A stretch of 64,000 nt of DNA from Adiantum capillus-veneris (GCA_014529385.2 CM043970.1:61929996-61993995); one strand, 5' to 3'; shown: positions 61,101 to 63,940, counted from the stretch's first letter. The notes: generated by a model from the sequence alone, not told the origin. Numbers and translations are program-made.

Positions 61101-62325
61101 GCTGTTGATGAGACTGTCAGACATCAAATTTGGGATTGTCGTTGCACCAGGACATTCCTTCGATGCGTTACTGCTTGTATGAATCTTCGATTTCCCTCGA
61201 TGGTTTTCCACAAACGTTTCTGGGTTTTTGGCATTCTTCCGACTTCCCTCCAACATTTTGCCATCTTCTTGGCATGGGTCATATTTTGGTCGCTGTGGTT
61301 TCTGTGGCACCATTGCAATCTCCGTGGGTTTCACCATCATGAGGCGGATCCCTTTACATCCTTCAAGATTTCGCTGAGGCAATCGTTACATTTTGCCTTT
61401 GACATTGGGGACATATCCCTCGAAATCTTGCAACTCTTCTATGTTTGCTTTTAGCAATTTTACATCGCAGAACACAGTTGTGTTCTTTCTTCCCCTTGTA
61501 TCTGATCTTTTTGGTGGGTTTTCCTCGCTTTGAGGTTTCCCACTTGTAAATTAATCAAATCAGATTTACAAAAAATGTGTGTGTGTGTGTGTTGGGGGGG
61601 GGGGGGGTCAATCGGGAATGCCACGTCATCACTTTGTGACAGCATGCTTCCTATTACTGCTCTCATGTTTGCAACATCCTTATCTCTTGCATTAAAAAAG
61701 CACTTCCAGATTAAACGTTTTGGAAGGAGACGGGTTTATCGCTGCAGGTGAATCAATGACCTTAAAAGCATCCCACACCTTTTGGGAAAGATACCAAGTG
61801 GTAACGAAGTGAATGCTATTGTTTGCCCAGCTAAACAAAATGCACTGTGAGTGTCTGCAGTTTCTTTTCAAGTTGACGTTACATTTCAATACAGATCACC
61901 AATTTCCAAAGAGCCCTTTGAGCATGAGTGTAAGCGTTTGTGCCCTCTCCCATGGTGCTCACGTACAAACTCGGCAGTGCCTTTCCAGCTCAGAAATGCT
62001 GCCTCCATTCCGGACCTTTAAGGAGCACCACCCCCCCCCCCCCCCTCTTTCACGGGGCCCTTATTCAGTCCTTCCTGTCCCAGTTATCGTGCTCTACATC
62101 TCGTCTCCGAGAACGATTTAAGCAGAAGATGAAGAAGCGGATCGTACCTGTAGGTGGTATGACCGCAGAAAGAGCAGGAATGTTCACGTGACGCGGGCTG
62201 TTGGTGCCGATGGGCGGCACTACAAGCAACTGCTTGTGCTTTTTTTGTGCTCTGCCGCCAGCAGGGCAAGGCATCCACGGCCAAGCCAAGGCCTTCGGGC
62301 TGCAAGTCCAGCAGCTCGAGGGCAT
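9635..62325 (-). CDS. Mini-ribonuclease III (RNC3/RNC4-type), spliced gene with two giant introns
   Basis: The coding pieces, in transcript order on the minus strand, are 62148-62325, 31205-31326, 30900-30989, 30778-30830, 30576-30678 and 9635-9757. They total 669 nt, giving 222 residues plus TAG. Donors and acceptors are GT-AG and the phases agree at every join. The product has a probable plastid transit peptide (about residues 1-60) followed by a single RNase III domain. That domain carries YLGDCIYE (catalytic Asp), YVRCHFLSPPQSIE, DDFLSEEER, RWGKN and SSLETL-IGYLYL (catalytic Glu). It has no dsRNA-binding domain, as expected of Mini-III. The plant family is known to trim plastid 23S rRNA and degrade excised group II intron RNA. 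Introns 1 (30.8 kb) and 5 (20.8 kb) are filled with nested transposons. Exons 2-6 are well supported by family motifs. Exon 1 rests on phase fit and transit-peptide character only. Confidence 0.75.
9838..9968. repeat. Diverged tandem duplication, about 65-bp unit
   Basis: Two copies share the pattern AAGCATNCGTGC...GTAAACTTNGAATC...AACAAA...GTGCCAAAATAG with several substitutions and small gaps. They lie just inside the 3' end of intron 5. Confidence 0.6.
10179..10519. mobile_element. Small TIR element with TAA target duplication (Harbinger/Tourist-like size class)
   Basis: The left end GGGCCGGTTCAGA and right end TCTGAACCGGCC are inverted repeats. Both are flanked by TAA (10176-10178 and 10520-10522), the 3-bp duplication typical of PIF/Harbinger elements. 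The element is 341 bp with no coding capacity, so it would be non-autonomous. Its interior contains the tRNA-like segment listed separately. Confidence 0.6.
10360..10411 (-). other. tRNA-like segment with Pol III box A and box B
   Basis: On the minus strand TAGCTCACGTGG (10400-10411) matches box A. GAGTTCTACCC (10360-10370) is close to box B. It forms a T-arm of five pairs (with G-U wobbles) around a UUCUACC loop. Spacing is about 30 nt, as in tRNA genes and tRNA-derived SINE heads. It is not a functional tRNA: the anticodon arm is imperfect and no acceptor stem was found. Confidence 0.5.
10553..10641. repeat. Poly-G tract followed by (AT)n
   Basis: Positions 10553-10594 are almost pure G with single T and A interruptions. 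Positions 10624-10641 are an AT repeat. Confidence 0.95.
10852..10864. repeat. Target-site duplication of LINE-1 (3' side)
   Basis: CATGCGCGCATCC, possibly with two more T, is identical to 18444-18456 on the other side of the element. It abuts the T run that represents the LINE poly(A) tail. Confidence 0.9.
10880..15355 (-). pseudogene. LINE-1 ORF2: AP endonuclease, reverse transcriptase, zinc-binding C-terminus (broken)
   Basis: The frame starts at ATG 15355 with MRIVSWNVEGLGG, the opening strand of an APE-type endonuclease. It continues with LMLQEHH, RGDFN (about 14910) and the catalytic SDH (about 14620). The reverse transcriptase follows, with the RPITILN block, the SILDN block (about 13610), DFEKAYDRVDWDF (about 13510), SIRQGCPL and FADDSALYLDG (about 13210). 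Near 11540-11700 a zf-RVT-type domain reads ACAACDQLVESQRHCLWDCPSA. Premature stops lie near 14951, 14228, 13955, 13733, 11890 and 11719. The one near 13733 replaces the tryptophan that usually precedes RPI. A one-base shift lies near 13470. The protein would have nicked target DNA and reverse-transcribed the element RNA. Confidence 0.88.
15352..17992 (-). pseudogene. LINE-1 ORF1: nucleic-acid-binding protein with CCHC zinc knuckle, interrupted
   Basis: The likely start is ATG 17992 (MEAPASPQRDSP). A DUF4283-like region follows (about 17400-17900), then the knuckle CFICRQMGHLAKAC at about 17293-17334. After a proline/serine-rich linker (about 16790-17060) comes a folded-looking domain containing RRRWDFFDYGFTRFLGDSA. 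A hAT-like element is inserted at 15577-16303. The last 75 codons resume on its far side. The ORF1 stop TGA (15352-15354) overlaps the ORF2 start ATG (15353-15355). The N-terminal part also has a frameshift near 17800. Such ORF1 proteins coat LINE RNA. Confidence 0.8.
15577..16303. mobile_element. hAT-like non-autonomous DNA transposon inside LINE-1 ORF1
   Basis: The element is bounded by terminal inverted repeats CATAGTTACC and GGTAACTATG. An 8-bp target duplication GTATCAGC flanks it at 15569-15576 and 16304-16311. An 8-bp duplication with CA...TG ends is the hAT signature. Both subterminal regions are crowded with GGAACG/CGTTCC hexamers, mainly at 15590-15675 and 16130-16290, as expected of transposase-binding sites. 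The centre is GA-rich and no transposase is encoded. Removing it would restore continuity of the surrounding ORF1 across the duplicated site, so it inserted after the LINE. Confidence 0.85.
18444..18456. repeat. Target-site duplication of LINE-1 (5' side)
   Basis: Identical to 10852-10864. Confidence 0.9.
18457..19225. other. Intron sequence with a 95-bp tandem duplication
   Basis: Two adjacent copies (18791-18885 and 18886-18980) share TCTAG-ATCTCAC, GCTTAGGGAGTGGGG and GTACCTTCTCCG with about 85% identity. No resemblance to the gypsy-2 LTR is visible, so this is not the missing 5' LTR of gypsy-1. Confidence 0.6.
19226..23800 (+). pseudogene. gypsy-1 gag-pol, broken
   Basis: The order is gag, CCHC knuckle CFICEQPGHFAINC (about 20370-20410), protease with DPGAKANFIS (about 20588), reverse transcriptase with FFDDMIVYS (about 21610), RNase H (about 22050), integrase with an HHCC zinc finger (about 22590-22720), GPF module (about 23533) and chromodomain start. 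Damage visible: a TAG at 19709-19711 where gypsy-2 has CAG; a one-base deletion near 21840 at the start of the segment after the RT palm; and a 22-bp tandem duplication near 23406-23449 that shifts frame. The RNase H motif reads QTNYQTL where gypsy-2 has QTDHQTL, so a catalytic aspartate appears lost. Confidence 0.88.
23801..24066 (+). repeat. copia-1 5' LTR
   Basis: 266 bp, beginning TGTTGGGTTAAAGG, matching 28803-29063 apart from scattered differences. It is followed two bases later by the PBS. Confidence 0.93.
24069..24080 (+). promoter_or_regulatory. copia-1 primer-binding site
   Basis: TGGTATCAGAGC, complementary to the 3' end of initiator methionine tRNA, the usual copia primer. Confidence 0.9.
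24814..28767 (+). pseudogene. copia-1 gag-pol, broken
   Basis: Gag starts at ATG 24814 and carries the knuckle CYQCGRKGHKKPDC (about 25519-25560). The protease has WIVDSGASFHVTP (about 25855). Integrase has the H-H-C-C finger (about 26250-26360) and LRTDNGGE. The RT has LYVDDML (about 27823) and RNase H has TEAEY and DSQSAICLAKN. Stops occur near 24904 and 25135 in gag. A TAA at 26728-26730 stands where copia-2 has the catalytic glutamate of integrase. Another stop is at 27259. About 85 codons of the N-terminal RT are deleted near 27490, and a frameshift lies near 28490. Confidence 0.88.
28803..29063 (+). repeat. copia-1 3' LTR
   Basis: 261 bp, paired with 23801-24066 and followed by the CTATG duplication. 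Confidence 0.93.
29069..29715 (+). repeat. gypsy-1 3' LTR remnant
   Basis: After five chromodomain bases, the sequence from about 29074 matches the second half of the gypsy-2 LTR (41212-41857), ending GGCCGGTTTCA. It contains the conserved GAAATACCGAAAGGGG block at about 29518-29533. Confidence 0.85.
29716..30575 (-). other. Mini-RNase III intron 5, donor-proximal part, with (CT)n 30395-30474
   Basis: No transposon or gene was recognised. An 80-bp (CT)n microsatellite lies at 30395-30474. The 162-codon minus-strand frame at 29828-30316 is a low-complexity hydrophobic frame without a domain and is not called a gene. Confidence 0.5.
30576..30678 (-). CDS. Mini-RNase III exon 5
   Basis: 103 nt, acceptor tttcag and donor gtaagt. 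It encodes RWGKNVQTNHKKATKR and ends at SSLETL, with the second catalytic acidic residue of the RNase III fold. The first base completes an arginine codon from exon 4. Confidence 0.9.
30778..30830 (-). CDS. Mini-RNase III exon 4
   Basis: 53 nt, acceptor atgcag and donor gtacgg, encoding DISLRLLLKDDFLSEEER. This matches the conserved DDFLxEEER helix of Mini-III proteins. Confidence 0.9.
30900..30989 (-). CDS. Mini-RNase III exon 3
   Basis: 90 nt in phase 0, encoding LYVRCHFLSPPQSIEKYN and ending CCEAQ. This matches the region after the catalytic aspartate in the family. Confidence 0.9.
31205..31326 (-). CDS. Mini-RNase III exon 2
   Basis: 122 nt, acceptor cctgcag. It encodes a segment ending YNAASLAYLGDCIYE, the RNase III signature with the catalytic aspartate. 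It enters in phase 1 and leaves in phase 0. Confidence 0.9.
31505..31582. repeat. 39-bp tandem duplication
   Basis: Two copies of a unit beginning AGAGGTCCACTTCTAC (31505-31543 and 31544-31582) differ at two positions. They lie in the intron just upstream of exon 2. Confidence 0.9.
31925..33930 (+). pseudogene. gypsy-3 integrase/gag/chromodomain fragments
   Basis: Positions 31925-32290 encode the integrase zinc finger (GHRGINTTLKAVERYLFWP, then CLVCHKAKF). Positions 32455-32570 resume later in integrase (TGKAPFEVFEGAKKVPKF). Positions 32575-33300 switch to gag (FKEGSRAVRFQTFSDYQD, then FVQQFDVAF) and an acidic serine-rich stretch. From 33310 the integrase C-terminus resumes, with GPF at about 33560 and chromodomain LVKFKNYPALDAKWMEE at about 33800. 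Many stops are present. The RT and integrase core are absent. Confidence 0.8.
34424..34959 (+). repeat. gypsy-3 3' LTR
   Basis: Begins TGTCACAAACTGATGACG directly after the purine tract and ends CCGGTTACA. It shares its start, its end and the GAAATACTGAAAGGGG block with the minus-strand LTR at 51715-52363. No PBS follows, as expected for a 3' LTR. Confidence 0.8.
34960..35491 (-). other. Leader of a minus-strand LTR element (element D) with PBS
   Basis: Reading on the minus strand, the LTR end at 35492 is followed by a PBS TGGTATCAGAGC (35475-35486) and then non-coding leader. No gag was found before the gypsy-3 LTR is reached. Where element D ends and gypsy-3 flank begins is unclear. Confidence 0.55.
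35492..36953 (-). repeat. LTR of element D, split by a solo LTR
   Basis: Minus-strand LTR of the gypsy-3/C family in two pieces, 35492-35552 (ending ...GCCTGTTACA) and 36767-36953. The pieces are separated by the solo LTR at 35553-36761. Its upstream part is cut off at 36954 by another element. Confidence 0.8.
35553..36761 (+). repeat. Solo LTR (family A), 1209 bp
   Basis: Starts TGTCACGTGCGCAC, ends CACCTGACA, and is flanked by a 5-bp duplication TCTCA (35548-35552 and 36762-36766). There is no internal region, so it is a solo LTR left by LTR-LTR recombination. A TATA-like TCTATAAAAG is at about 35836-35845. Positions 35990-36430 are rich in CGTCGTC/GTCGAC trinucleotide repeats. Confidence 0.85.
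36954..38278 (-). repeat. 3' LTR of gene-less family-A element
   Basis: Minus-strand start TGTCACGTGTGCAC at 38278, homologous along its length to the solo LTR 35553-36761. It includes a (GA)n tract at about 37051-37102 and a degenerate GAC-repeat region at about 37310-37760. Confidence 0.8.
38279..38944 (-). other. Non-coding internal region of gene-less LTR element
   Basis: 666 bp between PBS and purine tract. The longest frames are about 60-95 codons without domains. Nothing resembling gag, protease, RT or integrase was seen. Confidence 0.65.
39111..40042 (-). repeat. LTR (family B), minus strand, 5' end lost
   Basis: Ends (minus strand) CGTTGCACCTTACA at 39111, abutting the family-A LTR remnant. 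It is the inverted counterpart of the family-B LTR at 40043-49926, sharing the AAGTGACTTTTGTTGGGAA block and the end. Its U3 start is replaced at 40043 by the plus-strand family-B LTR. It contains repeated AAAACGCTNGG motifs. Confidence 0.7.
40383..41857 (+). repeat. gypsy-2 5' LTR
   Basis: 1475 bp, TGTCACCAGCG...GGTTTCA. It contains an AATAAA at about 41649, the GAAATACCGAAAGGGG block at about 41655-41670, and a 118-codon ATG frame at 40734-41090 also present in the 3' LTR. Confidence 0.95.
41858..41874 (+). promoter_or_regulatory. gypsy-2 primer-binding site candidate
   Basis: TGGTTCCATCGACGGGA directly follows the LTR. The TGG start fits a tRNA CCA end, but it is not the initiator-tRNA site used by the other elements here. 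I could not assign the tRNA. Confidence 0.5.
41966..47029 (+). CDS. gypsy-2 Gag-Pol polyprotein with chromodomain
   Basis: A single frame of 1687 codons from ATG 41966 (MADRPDDVTEE) to TGA at 47027-47029. The frame is open 15 codons further upstream without another ATG. Order: gag; CCHC knuckle CFICEQPGHIAYNC (residues about 519-532); protease DPGAKANFIS (about 590); reverse transcriptase (about 785-1000) with IDYRALN, MPFGLTNAP and the FFDDMIVYS active site (about 930); RNase H with CDACGSS, YEKELL and QTDHQTL (about 1078-1150); integrase with HHCC finger (about 1262-1310), MDFIFDLP and SDRDPRMTS; GPF motif (about 1565); and a C-terminal chromodomain (about 1625-1680) with LVKFRNYPPMDAKWMEE. 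Chromodomains bind methylated histone H3 and direct integration to heterochromatin. There is no frameshift between gag and pol, so it is probably one polyprotein cut by its protease. No missing catalytic residue was seen. Confidence 0.95.
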   Translation: MADRPDDVTEEVSSSQGQQTHEVGESSRPPQTDDDIFRTQLVTAVAMFTQVMQNPRFLAFLQPPVPSQQVGSLDHIQKPVKARAQVIHTAQSMETPVHLTENMQSPQPMPKVQEQVAEMPVFQAVPIQPATFQQPIAGSNGQGSNLQAMQQVFPPPSVHPGYFGGGSVFQSMAGHAPGNQFYTPGTVFAGAQTMMPNPMYSVMGMQPGFQSTQGQFGMPQANFGMAGITNQQPNMAFPGQVNSSQGTQMNLNSVPMFQSLPYDNLTPLERPTPYKEGGKGVSFTTFTGFDDRKKALSFLQQFDKAYAGGNFTEASKVRKAATFLTGNAGQWWTTLLLQGQAPSTWIYFKQIFAAAWLSDDFEADVMTEWHQLNAATCRTLDDYNRKFWKALLPVTSYRFVPLTEQIEKYCCGLPKGLRKYCTKTKVTTLTQLIEVANTGNGLLKGEDCEFNTGVKAGSGKKNSAKKHVPNEAPKGTQESANTGKDKATAESEKGPAKKWKRRFPRKSEEQKKVLRTENKCFICEQPGHIAYNCPTKKRPADSEDKEDRKGKKPMAGLVPDMVGDKPNSDASELCRAWGKVRDQTVLIFFDPGAKANFISPELASKLGIRPEEMGYTAEVGLACPGHTEAVTPIIGKLRLHIQSYVDAEEFYIMPLDGCDVLLGIPWLFRVQGIMDAYNKKITVQSRGKTHILDVKLKGESIPTVSASAITSVMKKHLSAYLVFAREVSDCDESNLSVLDKERSMFLQQYSDCFSDSLPSQLPPERPEDHAIDLVPGCSPPNKPPYRVSAAQQKEIMGQVQELLEKGLIQPSSSPFCSPVLLVQKKDGSWRMCIDYRALNKNTIKNRFPIPRIDDIMDKLEGAAMFSRIDLKSGYHQIRIRSEDVHKTAFRTTFGLYEFLVMPFGLTNAPATFNRMMDRIFRPHQQFVGTFFDDMIVYSKNEEEHRHHLAIVFKELRSHRLLINAKKSEFFLEEIHFLGHIVSKDGVRMDPAKVEAIKSWPNLKTVHDVRSFLGLCSYYRRFIRNFAEIASPLHALQKKAVTFRWTQKEISAFNLLKEKMTSDPVIVLPDLRKSFVVQCDACGSSIGAVLMQDGRVVAYESRILQGPEMTMQVYEKELLAVIHALLSWKHYLLGADFVVQTDHQTLRYFLTQTKLSEKHMRWANILSMFHFQIVHVEGKKNVVADALSRKPQISAVSIPYHHELDDMREQYANDEDFARVFEQLMDGQRHEHYLLKDGFMMMHGRLCVTKPLRRKVMEESHVPPYAGHRGIDATVKAVETFFYWPTLRRDVDAFVRECLICQKVKFDRQKAPGLLQPLPIPDKPWESIAMDFIFDLPTTQTGNDGIWTIICRFSKQAHFIPVRKKIKPDQMARLFMSNIFKYHGMPQSIISDRDPRMTSLFWRGLFENMGTTLKFSSSFHPQTDGQSEEANSTVLDLLKCYVSEHKGRWEQYLPLVEYTYNNTVHSSTGKAPFEIVEGGKKVPPILHTKDKIFEADKYVQDMDEMYKKVKVALERTQAKQKKAADRHRREVVYSLGDWVLLRFEKARLKKMKGKERVFPKLSMRYYGPFQVCDIISDVAYRLKLPDSWKIHNAFHVSLLRPYVGDVPEDMPAEDQPEVEELNEILVPERILAHKERKVKGKVARRYLVKFRNYPPMDAKWMEEGELAESPTVLSLYLEAFALQPTLTP
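47030..47604 (+). other. gypsy-2 spacer between pol and 3' LTR
   Basis: 575 bp, non-coding. It contains two diverged internal duplications: GAAGCTACCA-TNTGTCATTGG-like segments near 47350-47430, and a GAGGTGTTGAATACA segment near 47465 repeated at about 47520. It ends in the purine tract that primes plus-strand synthesis. Confidence 0.7.
47605..49079 (+). repeat. gypsy-2 3' LTR
   Basis: 1475 bp, same length and apparently same sequence as 40383-41857, followed by GGAGC. Confidence 0.95.
49928..49939 (+). promoter_or_regulatory. Primer-binding site of plus-strand family-B element
   Basis: TGGTATCAGAGC one base after the LTR end at 49926. The leader beyond it is lost within about 110 bp, where minus-strand gag sequence begins. 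Confidence 0.85.
50046..51645 (-). pseudogene. Ty3/gypsy gag remnant (element C)
   Basis: Starts at ATG 51645 (MASRKDQSTPFASG) just inside the LTR and PBS. Frame-broken segments follow: a lysine-rich part with poly-serine, gag core EFKEGGHSIKFDTFSGYSD and FIQQFDIAFARGRY (about 50770-50890), ISFREQIERFTLGLP (about 50480), and the knuckle CFGCGEHGHISAKC (about 50171-50212). It ends near 50046 without protease or pol. Frameshifts and stops lie near 51590, 51349, 51082 and 50770. It is homologous to the gag of gypsy-2 but distinct from it. Confidence 0.8.
51702..51713 (-). promoter_or_regulatory. Primer-binding site of element C
   Basis: On the minus strand TGGTATCAGAGC follows the LTR end after one base. 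Confidence 0.85.
51715..52363 (-). repeat. 5' LTR of element C
   Basis: 649 bp on the minus strand, TGTCACAAAGTGATGACG...GTTTGTTACA, of the same family as the gypsy-3 LTR. It contains a long (CT)n tract (52087-52163) and the GAAATACTGAAAGGGG block (about 51856-51871). Its upstream end was duplicated by the LINE-2 insertion. Confidence 0.85.
52342..52364. repeat. Target-site duplication of LINE-2 (5' side)
   Basis: A 23-bp sequence starting GCCACGTCATCAC and ending TGTGACAG, identical to 61620-61642. Confidence 0.9.
52365..52619 (+). pseudogene. LINE-2 ORF1 C-terminal tail
   Basis: An 84-codon frame from the truncation point to a TAG, 36 bp before the ORF2 start. It has no recognisable domain; the assignment rests on position alone. 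Confidence 0.45.
55057..55281 (-). repeat. copia-2 3' LTR
   Basis: Minus-strand TGTTGGGATT...CTACTTCA, 225 bp, paired with 60491-60715. Confidence 0.95.
55366..58342 (-). pseudogene. copia-2 pol: integrase, reverse transcriptase, RNase H (two frameshifts)
   Basis: Integrase starts after the gag/protease stop. Its finger reads LWHRRLGHMSKRGMEIL...CEHCVYGK (about 57900-58000), with core motifs VHSDLCGPM, LRTDNGGEY and NGVAERMNRT, the catalytic glutamate being present. An 8-bp tandem duplication at about 57755-57770 shifts frame, and a one-base loss near 57205 shifts it again. From 57200 to 55366 the frame is open. It contains the RT with LARLVAKGF-like ARLVAKGFKQEQGIDF, YQMDVKTAFLHGDL and LILYVDDMLIAG (about 56310), then RNase H with TDSDYAGD, TEAEY and CDSQSAIQLAKNPVF. 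It ends with TAG just before the purine tract. Confidence 0.92.
58343..59335 (-). pseudogene. copia-2 gag and start of protease, ending in a premature stop
   Basis: Starts at ATG 59335 (MASSQSETLYNIKKLDG). Gag includes FPFWKKQIWQVL and the knuckle CYHCGKKGHMKRDC (about 58592-58633). The protease motif DWIIDSGASLHVSPHKE follows. The frame then meets TGA, where copia elements normally have tryptophan before FTSY. The coding sequence continues in frame beyond it. Apart from this one codon the gag is intact. Confidence 0.9.
59336..60476 (-). other. copia-2 5' leader
   Basis: About 1.1 kb between the PBS and the gag start, with only short frames. A (CG)n run lies at about 60440-60450. This is the untranslated leader where packaging signals would be expected. 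Confidence 0.7.
60477..60488 (-). promoter_or_regulatory. copia-2 primer-binding site
   Basis: Minus-strand TGGTATCAGAGC, two bases after the 5' LTR. Confidence 0.92.
60491..60715 (-). repeat. copia-2 5' LTR
   Basis: 225 bp, paired with 55057-55281. Confidence 0.95.
61576..61607. repeat. (TG)n and poly-G at LINE-2 3' end
   Basis: About ten TG units followed by fourteen G, close to the end of LINE-2. Confidence 0.9.
61620..61642. repeat. Target-site duplication of LINE-2 (3' side)
   Basis: Identical 23 bp to 52342-52364. Confidence 0.9.
61643..62147 (-). other. Donor-proximal part of Mini-RNase III intron 1
   Basis: No gene or transposon recognised. A run of about 15 C lies near 62030. Element C was inserted with this sequence as its flank. 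Confidence 0.45.
62148..62325 (-). CDS. Probable Mini-RNase III exon 1 (transit peptide)
   Basis: ATG at 62325 opens a 59-codon frame (MPSSCWTCSPKALAWPW ...) ending CCTACAG before donor gtacga, in phase 1. Exon 2 enters in phase 1, the join makes a glycine codon, and the total CDS becomes a multiple of three. The peptide is basic, rich in Ala, Pro and Ser and almost without acidic residues, as expected of a plastid transit peptide. It sits on the right strand, immediately beyond the transposon cluster. A different first exon outside the window cannot be excluded. Confidence 0.5.
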
Positions 62326-63149
62326 CACGTTACATTCTAGTGAAAGATCACCATAAATACTGAGACCTTGACAATGAGGCTTGATTCATCTATATGTATA
62401 TGTAGTCCGTGATAAACCAAGCCTTTCAGGAAATCAATGAAAACGGGGCCAAACATTATAAATCAAGAATTGGCCAAACATTATAAATCAAGAATTGGCA
62501 CGAATCTTTGACGATGCGCATTGAAGGGAAAGGAGTTGCAAAACAAAGTAGGGTATGATTCATCAAAAGATGAATAATATCCAACAGCACCTATTGGCCT
62601 TGATGAACCAAGCTTTTTAGGAAATAAAAAATCAAATGAGTAGGGGGCCCAATCATTATAAATGAAGAACTAGTATGGTCTACTTTCGTCTCTCTCCCTC
62701 TTATCGTGCACATAGGATTTTTGGACTGTAGCCTTCATTTCGCAGTTTCGACACATGTAAAGTGCACTCTTTCTGTCGTTATAGAATCCATAAAGATTGG
62801 CACGAATCTTTGAGATACCCATTGAAGGAAAAGGAGCTGCGAAACAAAGTAGGGGAGTCGTCGGGCAAGGGTCACAGAGTAGTGAAATACTCCTTTCCCC
62901 TCTATATTTAGAGGGGAATGGAGAAGACAAGCTGTTGCAAATGCTTGCAACTACGTGGCTACAAATGCTTGACGCCACAAAATGGATGCAAGAAACTGCC
63001 TTGCGCCAATCTTGCCAGCTAGGGCATGGAAGCGGCCCTACAATTCCTTGCGCCAATCTTTCCCATTAAGAGAAAGTGGCCCTGTAGTGCGCCTTGCTAG
63101 AACTACCTCCTAGAGTTGAGATCTGTCTCTCTCGATGCAGGCAAGTGCG

Positions 63150-63181
<32 letters not shown>

Positions 63182-63611
63182 GAAAGTGTGCTCTCTCTTG
63201 GCAAACAATTAAAGTGCAAAGCCTTGAACAGCTAGAACTCTTTGGTGCTCTCGCCGAATCCCAGCCTTGAACTGCAGGGAACACTGACAGCCCCCCTTCG
63301 CCACCATGAGTTAGCCATCAGCAGGAGCGGAGTCATCCCTCAACCTTCCATCTTGCTGGGCCCATCTCCTGCTTTTCACCATTTGTATCCCCCCTCTCCT
63401 CCAAGTTAATACTTCGGTCAGCTACTCCTACCATTCATGTTGTGCTCAACCTTTAGCGTTGCAAACACCAGCTCGACTAAGCCCTTGACCCTCCAAACTC
63501 CGGTGAGCTCGGTGAGCTCTAGAACTCAAATGCTTGAGTCCGAAATTTCCATGCATGCGTTTTCAAGGCATGGACAACTCGAGGATGCTATGCAGGGTGT
63601 ACCCACATATA
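62326..63611. other. Upstream region of Mini-RNase III with a local duplication
   Basis: A segment of about 140 bp starting GATAAACCAAGC (about 62411-62552) recurs in diverged form at about 62602-62852. The second copy is interrupted by about 125 bp. A 25-bp unit is tandemly repeated inside the first copy (62447-62496). A short hairpin CCCCTCT...AGAGGGG lies near 62900-62925. (CT)n and (GC)n tracts lie at about 63146-63181. No other gene was recognised. Confidence 0.5.
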
Positions 63612-63717
63612 AGAGAGAGAGAGAGAGAGATAGATGGGAGCAATACAAGTCTACGACTGCCCTGCATCTGCATTCGTACCTTTGTATATGCATCTTCACT
63701 TAGCCTCTAGGTGTGAG

Positions 63718-63755
<38 letters not shown>

Positions 63756-63938
63756 GAGCAATACAAGTCTACGACTGCCCTGCGTCTGCATTCGTAACTT
63801 TGTATATGCATCTTCACTTAGCCTCTAGGTGTGAGAGAGAGAGAGAGAGAGAGAGAGATGGGAGCAATAAAAGTCTACGACTGCCCTGCTTCTGCATTCA
63901 TAGCTTTATATATGCATCTTCACTTAGCCTCTAGGTGT

Positions 63939-63940
<2 letters not shown>
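63612..63940. repeat. Three-copy minisatellite with (GA)n spacers
   Basis: Copies start at 63634, 63752 and 63858 with ATGGGAGCAATA-AAGTCTACG. Each ends CTTCACTTAGCCTCTAGGTGTG. They are separated by (GA)n runs of different length and are about 95% identical. A (CT)n tract follows at about 63941-63976. Confidence 0.93.

Larger units (their letters stand above)
52656..61454 (+). pseudogene. LINE-2 ORF2: endonuclease, reverse transcriptase, zinc-binding C-terminus (interrupted)
   Basis: Starts at ATG 52656 with CISYNVCGL, then IVVLQEHNQ, LCGDFNKAP (about 53055) and the catalytic SDH (about 53330). A stop occurs near 52722 and another at 53001-53003. A C homopolymer near 53920 shifts frame. The RT part has NWQPITLMPVIYKILAK (about 54225), QVDIQKAFDTIQWDF (about 54408), SVRHGCPLSALLYA and YADDSLFM (about 54727). 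Further stops and shifts lie near 54351, 54666 and 54820. After copia-2, 60721-61454 resumes with a zf-RVT-like region (RCKG...DETVRHQIWDC). Confidence 0.87.
52365..61619 (+). mobile_element. LINE-2: 5'-truncated L1-type retrotransposon, split by copia-2
   Basis: Framed by 23-bp duplications. It begins within the tail of ORF1 and contains an EN-RT-zinc-domain ORF2. It ends in a short A run, (TG)n, a 14-G tract and TCAATCGGGAAT rather than a plain poly(A). Without copia-2 the LINE is about 3.6 kb. Many frame defects are present. It differs strongly in sequence and base composition from LINE-1. Confidence 0.87.
31327..62147 (-). other. Mini-RNase III intron 1 (30.8 kb), transposon-filled
   Basis: If exon 1 is right, this intron contains gypsy-3, an inverted LTR stack, gypsy-2, a gag remnant, LINE-2 and copia-2. 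Non-repetitive remnants are about 31327-31900 and 61643-62147. Confidence 0.55.

Noticed and set aside
62670-63069. Frames on both strands near the right end (128 and 90 codons)
   Set aside because: No recognisable domain, and they overlap the duplicated upstream segment and a hairpin.
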